Below the pieces are notes generated by a model. That model ran no database searches. It was given only the letters and a program-made list of their open reading frames with translations, and was not told where the DNA came from. From the NCBI GenBank assembly GCA_002245135.1, contig NGBS01000083.1, positions 1 through 22,484 on the forward strand: a stretch of DNA of 22,484 nt, read 5' to 3'. This stretch comes from Proteromonas lacertae. Its lineage: Eukaryota > Sar > Bigyra > Opalinata > Proteromonadidae. Position numbers and translations under genes: made by a program. Positions within the stretch are counted from its first letter, which is position 1. Each line of letters starts with the position of its first letter. Positions 10,401 through 19,984 of this stretch are shown here, piece by piece.

Positions 10401-13400
10401 TAAAATTGAAATGATAAAAGAAATGAAAAAAACTTATAAGTGGGTAATTAAATCTCTCTCAGCAAATGATGAAAATGACGAAAATCCAACAAAAAAACGA
10501 AAAATAGAATATTATGATGATAATAATACTAATAATAAAAATATAATATCTGAAAATATCATCATATCAATAAAATCAAAAAGAATTAGATTTTCTGTTG
10601 TAAAAATATCTAAAAAAGAATTGTTTGATAGTTCAGGATGTAAAATTCCTACTATGAAACGCTATGCTGCAGGTAAGACCTTGAGATTTTCACCAAAAGA
10701 ATATTCAAATATAATTATCAATAAACCGATCAAAAAGGAAAATAAACCAGAAACAGATATAAAAGAGTTGATTAAAGAATTTAACGATAGTATTGCTACT
10801 CAAGATAATACCATTGATAGTTTAGAAAAAACTTGTTCTAGATGTAATGATTTAATTCTACAATTCACTAATCGTGGCAAAATGGAAAAGTATAAACTAA
10901 GTCAAGATATTAAAAATGATATTGAAATCATGTTTAACAGAATAAATGAAAGTGTAGTACTCAATAAAAAAAATAAAGAAGCAAAGCAATTGAAAGATTT
11001 CATTAAATTAACTTTTCCTGTTGATAATAGAAGTCTAAATGTGTATATTGAAAAGTTGTTATCTGCATTTAATTCAATAAAAGAAATTATACCAAATGTA
11101 AATAATTATTGTTTAGCTTGTTCAAGTATATTTATATCAATATATTATTCTAATAATAGAAACAAATGCAATATGTCAAATATTTGAAAAACCAGTAATT
11201 ATAAATGATGATAATACAATAAGTATTGGATGTTATGTTTACCAATATCCTGAAAAGAAAGTGTATATCCGAAGTGTTTATAAAGATATATGGAATGAAT
11301 TACAATATTATATTTTATTTTTCAAAATAAAAAATGATAAAAGTAAAGATGTAAATAAGATTAATATTATTATTAAGGTTATAAATGAATTAATTGAAAA
11401 AGATAATAACAAGAATGACAAAAGAAATTTTCATATGTTTAGAAAATGTATTGATGAAGTAAGCAATTATAATGAAAAAAATATGATTCTAGAAGATTTA
11501 AACAATAGATTTTTAGCAAGAAGAATCGAAAAGGATGGAAAGGATTTTAATATAGGTAGATGTTTTAATATTTTATTAAGAGGAAATCCAGGATGTGGTA
11601 AGACCTCCTTTATTATATTTTTGTTGAAGATGATATTTGAATTGAATGAAAGAATTAGTGATGATGAATTACATATTAAGGCATCAATATTTAAAAATTC
11701 AGAAGAACAAACATGTAGTCAATATCGATTAGAAGGTAAACATGTAAAAGAAGTAAATGATGATGAACGTTGTGATATAGCTATATCTGATTCATATGAC
11801 CTTAATAAAACAACTGCAAGCGCTTCAATTATATTATATGTTACTTCACCAGATTATAAGAATTATAAACATTTTTATGATTCAGATATTAATAAGGTCT
11901 ATTATTTTATGGATGTATTTAGTGATAAAGAAATTTTAGATTGGGAAGAAAAATGTTTATCTAGTGAATTGAGAGAATCAATAAACAAGAAAGAAAATCA
12001 ATTCAATAAAAAATATGGAAATGTTCCAAGACATATTTATTATGCTTCAATATATGATGTATGTTATAGAAAAGATTATTGGGATCAGTTATACTCAATG
12101 GGTATTAAAAGAATAATAGGTGGTCTTGGATATATGGAATTTCTAATGAAATATCTATTTCCAAGTGAATCTAAAACTGATAAAATATCCAACAGAAAAG
12201 TTGCATTTGATAGTACCTTATGCCATTATATAGTGAAATATTCTATTCCATATAAAGATAAAGATAAAACAACCAAATGTTATGATAGAATCAACGAAGA
12301 TCAAATGGAATTTATATCTGATGAGGTATATGATTTTATATATTGTAATGTAAAACACAAAGTTGAAGAAGAAGATGTGAAAAAGCTTCAAAATATTTTT
12401 GCAGATATTTATGATAAAAAATATCATCAATTATTTCAATTATTATTTGAAGAACTAGTATTTTACAACTGTTTATATAATACAGATAAGTTGCAGAGAA
12501 GCAAAGGTTGTAGTATATTATTAGAAGAAATAAAAGACGATAAATTTGAAGAGTTTAAAAAATTATTTGATGTAAATATCTATTCTACTAAAATGAAAGG
12601 AGTATATATACTTCATTTAGCAACTCTTGAGAATAGAGAAATGATTTATTTGGTGAACAATTGTTTTATTCATATATTAAATGATGAAAGAAAAGTAGAT
12701 TTTGATGATAAAATAAATGAATGTATATGTGGTTTGCAAGATAAGATGAAATATTCAAAAATGTACTATGTTGTAGTATCCAATAATTGCTCATCTGTTT
12801 CATCATCTTCTGAAACAAAAGTATCAGTTTCCCATTTTAAAGGAGAGGCAAAAATAAATAAAACAAAAATTATATATTGTACATCAAAATTTGGTAATTC
12901 AGTATATGGAAATGCTTTCAATATACAAATTGGAAATGATAAAGAAGTTGAATTTAAAAAGAATAGTAATACACAGACTGCAATACTAACATCAGTATCA
13001 ATACCACCATCACCACCACCACCACAACAACAATTACAATCAATTGATAATGATGGTATTTACTTTGGAACTTCTATTGATAATGTGGGTGATAAATGTG
13101 GTTTAGTGAATGAAGGTAATACTAGTTACTTGAACTCAACATTGCAATGTTTAGCTCATATCGTACCATTACAATATTATTTCAAAAACACATACGAAGA
13201 GATATATTTTGATGAAAATGATGATAATAATACTTGCATGACAAAAGCTATCGCTCTTTTATTAAGAGATTTAGTGAAGCAAGATACTAAAAAGATAGTA
13301 ATATGTCCAAAAAATGTAAAAATAGCAATAGAAAAATGTGATAGAGAATTAAGAGTTGACATACAAAAGGATGCATATGAATTACTACAGTTACTATTAA

Positions 13401-14153
13401 ATAATCTCAATAATGAAGCCAACAAACTATTTTTAGGAGTATTTGATAATAAAATAAAATGTAAAACAAAATTTAAACCAAAAGTACATGATATTTTTTT
13501 GGTTTATCAGTTAAAGTTCCTGATAATGTAAAGGATGGTGTTAAGTTAGAAAATTGTATTAATTCTTGTAAAAAAATAATAGAAACCCCCAAAATATTAA
13601 TAATTCATTTGAACAGATTTGGTAATATGAATAAAGAGATACACACAGTTGTGGATATTTATGATGTATTAGATTTAACAAGTTATGTAAAAAGTATATT
13701 AATATATATTAATATATTATATTTTAAATAGATGGAGAAAAGAAAGTATATGATTTGATAGGAATGTCAAGTTACAGTTTCTCAATGCATCATTACATTG
13801 CTATATGTAAATCAACTCATGATAATAAATGGTTTATATTTGATGATGATGAAGTAATGAATGAATCTGATGTAGAGAATAAGAATGAGAAATATTCTGA
13901 TTTTCTTCCATACATATTATTTTATCAGTTAAGAGAAGAAGGAGAAAACATGATGGATGAAGAAGATGATGAAGATGATGATGAAGAAGATGATGATGAA
14001 GAAGATGATGAAAATGATGATGAAGATGAAGATGATGAAGAAAGTGAAGAAGAATGTGAAGAAGAAGAAGGTGGTGAAGATGACGATGATGCAGATGATG
14101 ATGATGAAGATGAAGATGATGAAGAAGGTCATGATGAGGAGGAAAATTTATAG
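7405..14153 (+). CDS. giant Crinkler/RHS-type protein: NTPase, REase-like module, coiled coil, second NTPase, USP-like domain, acidic tail
   Basis: Six exons (7405-8559, 8602-8793, 8831-10180, 10216-11125, 11160-13693, 13732-14153) with introns of 42, 37, 35, 34 and 38 nt join in frame to about 2187 aa, allowing one base lost in the T7 run at 13494-13500. Residues 69-77 form a P-loop (GNNQIGKTTF), followed by ISSPDAKKY and QYYIPSLTEEEI, as in Crinkler/RHS NTPases. FPAIDGC (353-359) and VKMTVSNYHP (from about 370) match the restriction-endonuclease-like part of that family. Helical coiled coil spans about 450-1200. A second P-loop (GNPGCGKTSF, about 1344) is followed by VTSPDYKNY and GNVPRHI. 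The USP domain starts at CGLVNEGNTSYLNSTLQCL with Ser1858 at the catalytic Cys position; its His box (MHHYIAICK) and FDDDEV are kept. The last 67 residues are mostly Asp/Glu. In known systems such proteins are effector or conflict proteins acting in nuclei; here function is inferred. Confidence 0.75.
13484..13533 (+). other. reading-frame break (T7 run) in the USP domain, or an alternative intron
   Basis: The upstream frame ends at a TAA (13529-13531). The downstream frame resumes at GGT 13501, giving FFGLSVKVPDNVK, which fits the USP fold. One missing T, or -1 slippage on T-TTT-TTG, explains the shift. An intron 13484-13533 (GTACAT...AAAG, 50 nt) would also restore frame but would delete that conserved-looking piece. 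Confidence 0.6.
13950..14150 (+). repeat. GAT/GAA triplet repeat encoding a poly-acidic tail
   Basis: About 200 nt of almost only GAT, GAA and GAG codons form the C-terminus of the Crinkler-like protein. The stretch is purine-biased on the + strand, and the antisense reading (poly-Ile/Phe) is a shadow. Confidence 0.85.
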
Positions 14154-14156
14154 CTA

Positions 14157-14407
14157 TATTCTTTTAGTATTGAAATTAACCAATCCGACGAAAAGAATAT
14201 ACTGGATATTCGAGAAATGAAATTAAATGACATATCAGTGATATTATCATAACAGTATGGTTTGAAATATATTTCTATATTTGAAAGATATGAAATTATT
14301 TTTACAAATATTTTCAACAACTGGAATAATCAAAATACATTACAGAAGAAGAAAAGAAAGACTTATCGCAACAATTTTATAATATCATTGTATATTTAAC
14401 ATTTTAA
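14157..14407 (+). pseudogene. decayed coding remnant after the Crinkler-like gene
   Basis: After the TAG at 14151-14153 the same frame stays protein-like: IEINQSDEKNILDIREMKLN, a TAA, then QYGLKYISIFERYEIIFTNI. A one-base shift then gives YITEEEKKDLSQQFYNIIVY and a final TAA. I found no splice that joins it to the gene. It may be the former C-terminus of the upstream gene or part of another Crinkler-type copy. No family recognised. Confidence 0.4.
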
Positions 14408-14427
14408 GTGTTGTGTAAGTAAATTAG

Positions 14428-14469
14428 AAGCACTCTAAAATTTAATTGTATTATAATCTAATAGTGCTT
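14428..14469. repeat. inverted repeat AAGCACT / AGTGCTT
   Basis: Seven-base perfect arms (14428-14434 and 14463-14469) flank a 28-nt AT-rich loop just before the compositional switch into the element. It may be a transcription end or part of an element boundary; unproven. Confidence 0.4.
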
Positions 14470-14489
14470 ATATAATATAAATGCATGAA

Positions 14490-14620
14490 ATCCTCTTTTA
14501 TAGAGGATCCTCTTCTAAAAGAGGATTTTTAGATCCTCTCTGAAAGAGGAAAGAGGATTTTTAGATCCTCTTTAAAAGAGGAAATATAAATTTTATAAAA
14601 TCCTCTTATTAAAAAAGATG
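14490..14620. repeat. cluster of GAGGA/TCCTC direct and inverted repeats at the element's left flank
   Basis: AGAGGATTTTTAGATCCTCT occurs twice (about 14519-14538 and 14552-14571), and TCCTCT-TTTAT-AGAGGA forms a hairpin at 14490-14506. GAGGATCCTC (14503-14512) is a perfect palindrome. More TCCTCT words follow to 14640. Together they can form several alternative hairpins. A terminal-repeat or origin-proximal role for the adjacent polymerase element is inference. Confidence 0.6.
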
Positions 14621-14754
14621 ACAAATGAAAAATCCTCTATGCTAAACATAATATTATTGAAAAAATTTGAAAAGTCTACTGATGAATTATTAAAAATTCT
14701 TCATCCAATATGATACCATCATACTAGAGGATTATAATTTATTATGTGTCTATC

Positions 14755-14835
14755 TGACCAGCCCCCCTGTGGGGGGCCGATGGGGGGGATGCCGGCGGGT
14801 GGAGGACTAGACTATAGTATAGACTAGAATAGACT
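14755..14835. repeat. isolated GC-rich block with G-tracts, then TAGACTA repeats
   Basis: GCCCCCC-TGT-GGGGGGC (14761-14777) is a perfect hairpin. It is followed by a run of seven G, GCCGGCGGG and a short array of TAGAC/TATAG units. It is the only strongly GC-rich patch in an otherwise very AT-rich window and contains no ORF. It may be a dispersed repeat or a structured DNA element. Confidence 0.6.
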
Positions 14836-14882
14836 AAAACAAAAATAAGAATATAGAATCAGTATATATTATTAGAGGAAAT

Positions 14883-17800
14883 CTAATTATTGTATCCATA
14901 AGGAACTGTTTCATAATCATCCTCAAAGTATCTTTTATCATCAAAATATGTAAGTCCTATCTTTTCTTCATAAGCAGTATAGATATGATGATTTCTACTT
15001 CTAATATGATTAATACCAAACTTCTGTTTAGAAACATATCCATCAACCATTTCAGTATAATCATCTCCTGTCATCTTACTTGCTATAGCTGTTATTAATC
15101 CTTTACATCTATTGGAGGATTTAAGTGTACCATCATTAACACATTCCTTTTCATAATAATAACATTTGGCTTTCAATCCTCTAAACTTAGTGATGACATA
15201 GAATTTCTTACCATCCTGTTCCTCAAACTTGAGTTTATTTAATGTTCCTGGTTTACATGATAATGAATCCCATTTGTAGTAATTACTGAAAGGAGGCATA
15301 TTCAGATTACTTCCATCTATATATTTTTGAAGATGATTGAAATTCCAATATATATCTTTAGTCTTTACAGAAAAGAGGAGACTGTCAGTATCTGTCATTA
15401 AGAGTCTAACATCTTCTGGTGAATTGTAATGTAATACTCCATCATACCAATACTGTTGCATTAATAATTTAGAAAGAGCAAGGATTGTCATACCTATCTG
15501 AATAGGTTTATTAATTTTGAACATCTTTTTATGATAATGTACTAATCTCAAATCTCCGTGAATAGTATCTATCTTATCAAACCAAGGATCTCTAATAGCT
15601 TTTCTTGCTTGATTTTCTGACACTACTAATTTGATACTTCTCCTCTTATCAACTCTTTCTAAAGTTTTTCCATAAAGTGAATTAAGTAATTTCTTCATAA
15701 TATTAGCAGTAGATGTTTGATGCATTTCCTTCGCATGAACTCTCATATCCTTTAATTGATCAATATGTTTAGACATATGTTTACTTTCCAAGAAAGTTAG
15801 TACTTTATATACTTTTGTTACTCTATATCCATGATCAACTGCAAATTTGAGATTCTGATAATGGATGACATAATGTTCCTTAGGCAATAAATCAGTAACT
15901 AACTTTTCAGAGGAAACATATTTATGAACATCAGGATTTTTCTGATCATCCTCTTTTTGAGAGTATAATACTTCTAATTTTTCTTTTTGTATATTTGACA
16001 ATTCATCATAGCTAATTTTCCTTCTTGAAGGTAGAATAGGATATTCTCTTAAATACTCCTTATAATAGGAAATAGGTTCAATATCCACTTCTAACATATA
16101 TCCTGTAGTTTCAAAGGAATCATTCTTATCATAGAATTTAGTAGAATCTAATATCTCATGAAGTTTAGGACAACCAGGATCTTCATAACAATAAAGATGA
16201 TAATTCCTTATAGGAAGTTTACATAAATACATTACTGAAGGATATAAGGAATTCATATCCTGATAAACAATAAACTTTGAAGGTTTCTTTGGATCATAAT
16301 CCTTCATATAGAAATTATTAGCATCTTCTTTCCTCTTTCCTATATAGGATAATCCTCCATATAATCCATTAAGGATGAAATCATATATTTCAGGTTCATG
16401 AACTTTCTTTCAAGAACAAATCCAAGGATAAACTAGGAATTGAAACATACCAACAAGGATCAATATGAAAGTGATTAAAGATGTTTTGTCTAAAATCCTC
16501 AAATACTGAACATAGGATATAAACATCAATACTTAAATAGAAATTACAATATTCTCCTATAGAAGCTTTTCCTTCAAACAAAATGTTATTCACTTCCATT
16601 GCAAAGTTATATTCATCTTCTGTTATTGTTGAATTGGATAAACTTGAATAGAAATCCTGAATCTTCAAATCCTTAAATTGATTATCATATTTTTCCAAAC
16701 AATCAACATATTCATAAGGAAAGAAGTTTTTCTGAAGAAGATACTTATCAATGATTTCCTCATCTAACTCAGGAAAGTTATCATAAATGACTTTAAACTT
16801 TTCCTTTTTACAATTTAACTCTAAAGCTGTTATCTTTAAATCCTCTGTTAAACTAGATAATTTTTCAGAAAGGAATTGGTATGAATCAATGAACATTAAT
16901 CTATCAAAGAATATAGCTTTATAGTTTTCATCAGTAGAAGGAAGGATATCCAAATTTAAACCAGTCTGTTTAGCAATTTCTGCAAGTTCTCTAATGATGA
17001 AATGTTGGTCATATCTCATAGCGTTATGACCAATTATAGGAATCTTGTATCCTTTTACTTTAATTGATAAGTTCTCTTTGGAATGAATTGAAGCAATGTA
17101 CTTTCCAGTGAAATGATTATGATGGAGGACTTTTGGATCAAAAGGAGTAAAAGGTTTATTACAAAAATCACAAACAGTTTTACTCATATGAATAGCTAAA
17201 TCTTCCTCATTTTGATCCCAATCTTTAGGATATAAGTTTATTATATTATATAAGTGTTTTACATCTTTATATACTGTCATGATATCCTCCATAAATTCTT
17301 TTTCTAAATTTTCATCTTCGGATATCTTCACATTCATAATAGTTGTAGATTTAATTTGAGGAATTTTACTTTCAATATATAAACAATATGATTTTAACTT
17401 ATGTTCATTTTTGAAGGATCTTAATGTTTTTGTCTTTTCCTGAGAATTATCAATAGGGACAATGTATGCTTCTGTATCGTAATAAATAACAACAGGAATC
17501 ATATCCTCTCTGTTAGAATGTTCAAATTTCATAAAAGCTTCCTCACTATCCTTATCAGGAAATATCCTTATTACATTATCAGGATTTTGACAATTTACTG
17601 TTTTGTGATTTACAAATGATTTTGCATTATAAGTATAAAAGGGACAATAAGGACAAACCAAAGGACTTGTTTTATTCTTAAATATTACACCAAAAACTAA
17701 GCTAAATACTTGATTTAAGGATTTAATTGCACAATAATGTCCTGTAATTACTTCATCTGTAGTATCATTATTATTAGGAAGGAATAATAAATTAATAACA

Positions 17801-18824
17801 GGATTACCAACATTCTTATCAATTATGCTATATCTTAATGGAAGGATTTTAGGTTTGTCCTTTTCCTCTTCATCAATTGCAAATGCATTTATGTTTAAAT
17901 CATAAGTTTGCTCTACTTTATCTATATCAGGATTATTAACAGGAGCTACTGGTATTGTAATAAAATCGCTACTAGGTTGTATTTGAGGTAAATGTTTTTT
18001 TTTAAACAGGAATTAATTGCTCTCCAAAAACAATCCATATTATCATTATCCTTATTTTCACAAGGATCTAAACAATACTTATTATTAAATATATCAGGTA
18101 TATGATAATTTCCTCCTGCTCCTGCCATAATTTGGTATTGATTAATATGAGTTTCCATTAAATCCATATATTGGAATATTAAACCAGATTCTGGAGGAGA
18201 AAAGTCATCCTCATTAATAGAATGAAATAAGGAACGCATCTTTGCTGCTACTGATGCAGGACTATCATACTCATTTATTAATATATTTCTTGTATTATGA
18301 AATAAGGATACTTCCTCACCTGATTCATCTTCCGAAGAAGTATAAACATACCAAAATACAAAGTATACTTTAATATTTTTCATTTCATGTGCTATTTCAC
18401 TTATTCTTAAAGCAACATCTGTGTTATCAACAATGAAATTATAATAATCTTCTGGAGTAAGAAGATGAATATCCTTTAAATTAGTAACGTACTTCCTTGT
18501 TACTCCTTCAGAGGATTGTCCTTCTAATTCATACCTTTTTATTCTTTCCTCTAAATTTCCTCTTGGAGGATGAATTCTATCATCATCCATATCATCATCT
18601 CCTCCACCAAAATACATTCCATAATCAGGATTTATAATATGTACTCGAGGATTATTATTTAAATTCCTCATATAGGAGGATTCACTTATTTTCCTTCTTT
18701 TACTAGTTGCATTAATGAAATATTGGGAAGTACTATCCTCATTTTCTAACATCTTTTCTAATAAATGAGTTTTTGCATTTAAAGCATATTTCTTCTGCTT
18801 ATCAGTATTCTTCCTTTTATTCAT
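14883..18824 (-). CDS. protein-primed family B DNA polymerase of Polinton/Maverick type, frame-disrupted
   Basis: About 1313 codons from ATG 18824 to TAG 14883. The N-terminal domain has PPESGLIFQYMDLM, NYHIPDIFN and DNMDCFWRAINSCL, typical of virus/Polinton pPolB, then GHYCAIKSLNQVF and a C2HC-like knuckle (VCPYCPF...H). The exonuclease motifs are present: YYDTEAY (about 17463), GHNAMRYDQHF (about 17017) and YLSID (about 16520). An HNH-like Cys/His insertion (CDFCNKPF...HHNHFTGKY) lies between Exo I and Exo II. Polymerase motifs A (DMNSLYPSVM), B (KLLNSLYGK), C (MTDTDS) and the GLKAKCYYY region are intact. Two breaks interrupt it: a -1 shift in a run of nine A (17995-18003) and a +1 shift near 16396-16405. 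The family replicates linear elements using a terminal protein primer. All catalytic residues remain, so decay is recent or apparent. Confidence 0.88.
16385..16410 (-). other. +1 frame break between the exonuclease and polymerase halves
   Basis: The exonuclease frame ends LDLFLKESS then TGA (stop at 16396). Shifting +1 one codon earlier continues as VHEPEIYDFILNGLYGGLSY into motif A. No GT-AG intron fits. One inserted base or a two-base loss is the simplest explanation. Confidence 0.65.
17995..18003 (-). other. A9 homopolymer frame break in the DNA polymerase (candidate -1 slip site)
   Basis: On the coding strand TTA-AAA-AAA-AAC leads to a premature stop 18 codons later. Re-reading one A (-1) resumes at CAT-TTA-CCT and stays open for over 1.5 kb. 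The heptamer A-AAA-AAA is in the right register for -1 slippage, but one undercalled or lost A gives the same picture. Confidence 0.65.
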
Positions 18825-19032
18825 GATTTTATACTTATGAAAATTCAAAACTAAAAAGAAAACAAAAAATGAATATACTTTAAAATAATTGGTCAATTAA
18901 TATAATTGGTCAAATACAAACGTATACTAAATTTTGATTGGATAATTAAAAATCTACTTAAAAATCGTTACTTTTTTATTTGCAATTTTCTTGCTATTTT
19001 TCTATTATTAAAAACTTAACTTCTAAAAAATC
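18825..19032. promoter_or_regulatory. bidirectional promoter region between the polymerase and zinc-protein genes
   Basis: This 208-nt region separates two divergent genes. ATTGG (CCAAT on the other strand) occurs at about 18888, 18905 and 18937; the first two sit inside a direct repeat AATTGGTCAA (18887-18896, 18904-18913). On the + side, CGTTACTTTTTT (18966-18977) and TTTTCTTGCTATTTTT (18986-19001) match elements before other genes of the element. Confidence 0.55.
18986..19001 (+). promoter_or_regulatory. shared element promoter motif, copy 1
   Basis: TTTTCTTGCTATTTTT, 47 nt before ATG 19033, with CGTTAC 20 nt further upstream. It is one of four copies of TTTTCYTGYYRTTTTT found 37-47 nt before + strand genes of this element. 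Confidence 0.5.
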
Positions 19033-19914
19033 ATGAGTTCTGGTAAAAAATACTTTACTTCTAAAAAGTATGTAGAAGAGGAGGCTGAGGAGGATAACTC
19101 TACTATAACTAGTGATGAAGATGATTTAGAAAATTGTGAAACTGAACCAGTATCACAAAGTGAATATGAAAAGCCTTATATTAAGGATTATGAGAGATGG
19201 TGTAAGGAAAACAATGTTGATGAAATGGAAAGTAATCCTGAACCAAAGTATGAAGCTGAATTAGTGAGGAAAATCATGGGTGATAAGCAAATGTTAGAAA
19301 TGGGAAATATTCCTAAGTTAGAATCTGCAAGAGGATTAGTGAGTGATTACCTTCCTCCTCATTTAAATAGATGGTTAACTTTCATTGGACATGTATCTGA
19401 GATGAAATTAGAAAAACCAAAAGAGGATCAGGAAGGATATTATTCTGTGAAGTTTACTAATGTTCAAGTAGCTAGGTTTGCAGGAAAGGATTGTGATGCT
19501 AGTGAATGGATAAAGTTAAAATCCTCTTGGTTATATGATGAAGAGGAAGAAGATGATAAAGCCATTCCTATTCCTAAAAAGAAGAAGGAATCAGCTCCAG
19601 TACCAGAAGGATCACAAAAGTGTTCTACATGTAACAAAATCCTTCCTTTAGAGAACTTTGCAACAAAGCCAAACGGTGACAAAAACAAAAGTTGTGAAAG
19701 ATGCCGCTTAAAAAGAAGGAGTATTATGATAAACAAAGACAACAAAAGAAACAGAAATGTTAAAGAGGAAGATTCAAGTAGTGGAAAAGTAAAAGTTGAA
19801 TTATGTCCTAAACCAGCTCCAAAGAAAAGAAAGATTGATGTTGTCATTCCTTCTGCAATGGATGAGGAACCTGATGATGATGAGGAAATAGATAGTGAGG
19901 AAATGGAAATATAA
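19033..19914 (+). CDS. acidic protein with a C2-C2 zinc-binding motif
   Basis: A single-exon 293-aa ORF starting at MSSGKKYFTSKKY. The N-terminal 50 residues are acidic. A central globular-looking part (about 90-165) includes SDYLPPHLNRWLTFIGHVSE and YYSVKFTNVQVARF. Residues about 196-227 hold CSTCNKILPLENF...SCERCR, a CxxC-x20-CxxC knuckle resembling zinc ribbons near HNH/GIY-type or transcription-related proteins. Basic stretches (RCRLKRR, APKKRKIDV, the latter like a nuclear localisation signal) follow, with a final acidic tail. It lies divergent to the polymerase and has the shared promoter motif. A nuclear DNA-binding role (replication accessory, regulator or terminal-protein partner) is possible but not shown. 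I do not recognise the family. Confidence 0.8.
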   Translation: MSSGKKYFTSKKYVEEEAEEDNSTITSDEDDLENCETEPVSQSEYEKPYIKDYERWCKENNVDEMESNPEPKYEAELVRKIMGDKQMLEMGNIPKLESARGLVSDYLPPHLNRWLTFIGHVSEMKLEKPKEDQEGYYSVKFTNVQVARFAGKDCDASEWIKLKSSWLYDEEEEDDKAIPIPKKKKESAPVPEGSQKCSTCNKILPLENFATKPNGDKNKSCERCRLKRRSIMINKDNKRNRNVKEEDSSSGKVKVELCPKPAPKKRKIDVVIPSAMDEEPDDDEEIDSEEMEI

Positions 19915-19940
19915 ATTCTAATATTAATCTTTATTTTCAT

Positions 19941-19956
19941 ATTTCTTGTTGTTTTT
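19941..19956 (+). promoter_or_regulatory. shared element promoter motif, copy 2
   Basis: ATTTCTTGTTGTTTTT, 44 nt before ATG 19985, followed by a (TA)n run (about 19960-19978). Nearly identical to the copy before the gene at 20456. Confidence 0.5.
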
Positions 19957-19984
19957 AGAATATATATATATATATATATTCAAA

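Larger units (their letters stand above)
14154..14882. other. gene-poor boundary region between host DNA and the polymerase element
   Basis: This 729-nt stretch holds the coding remnant, an inverted repeat, the GAGGA/TCCTC cluster and the GC-rich block. From about 14480 rightwards the words GAGGA, AGGAT and TCCTC become much more frequent than in the preceding gene, by eye. I therefore place the left limit of the mobile element somewhere in 14410-14500. No target-site duplication can be recognised without the other end. Confidence 0.45.

Noticed and set aside
8602-11187. Separate genes at 8602, 8915 and 10276
   Set aside because: Canonical introns at 8560-8601, 8794-8830, 10181-10215 and 11126-11159 join them in frame to the flanking exons.
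13929-14220. Overlapping ORFs (poly-Ile/Phe on minus, poly-Lys/Met on plus) across the acidic tail
   Set aside because: They are out-of-frame readings of the GAT/GAA repeat and lack any domain.
16385-16410. Intron between the exonuclease and polymerase halves
   Set aside because: No GT-AG pair restores frame without removing conserved residues on either side.
18825-18880. Copy of the shared promoter motif upstream of the polymerase on the minus strand
   Set aside because: Only a loose T-rich match (TTTTCTTTTTAGTTTT) without the CYTG core, so not counted.
19464-19940. 158-codon minus-strand ORF
   Set aside because: It is the antisense of the zinc-protein gene; its Ser/Leu/Phe composition mirrors the acidic and basic codons of the real gene.
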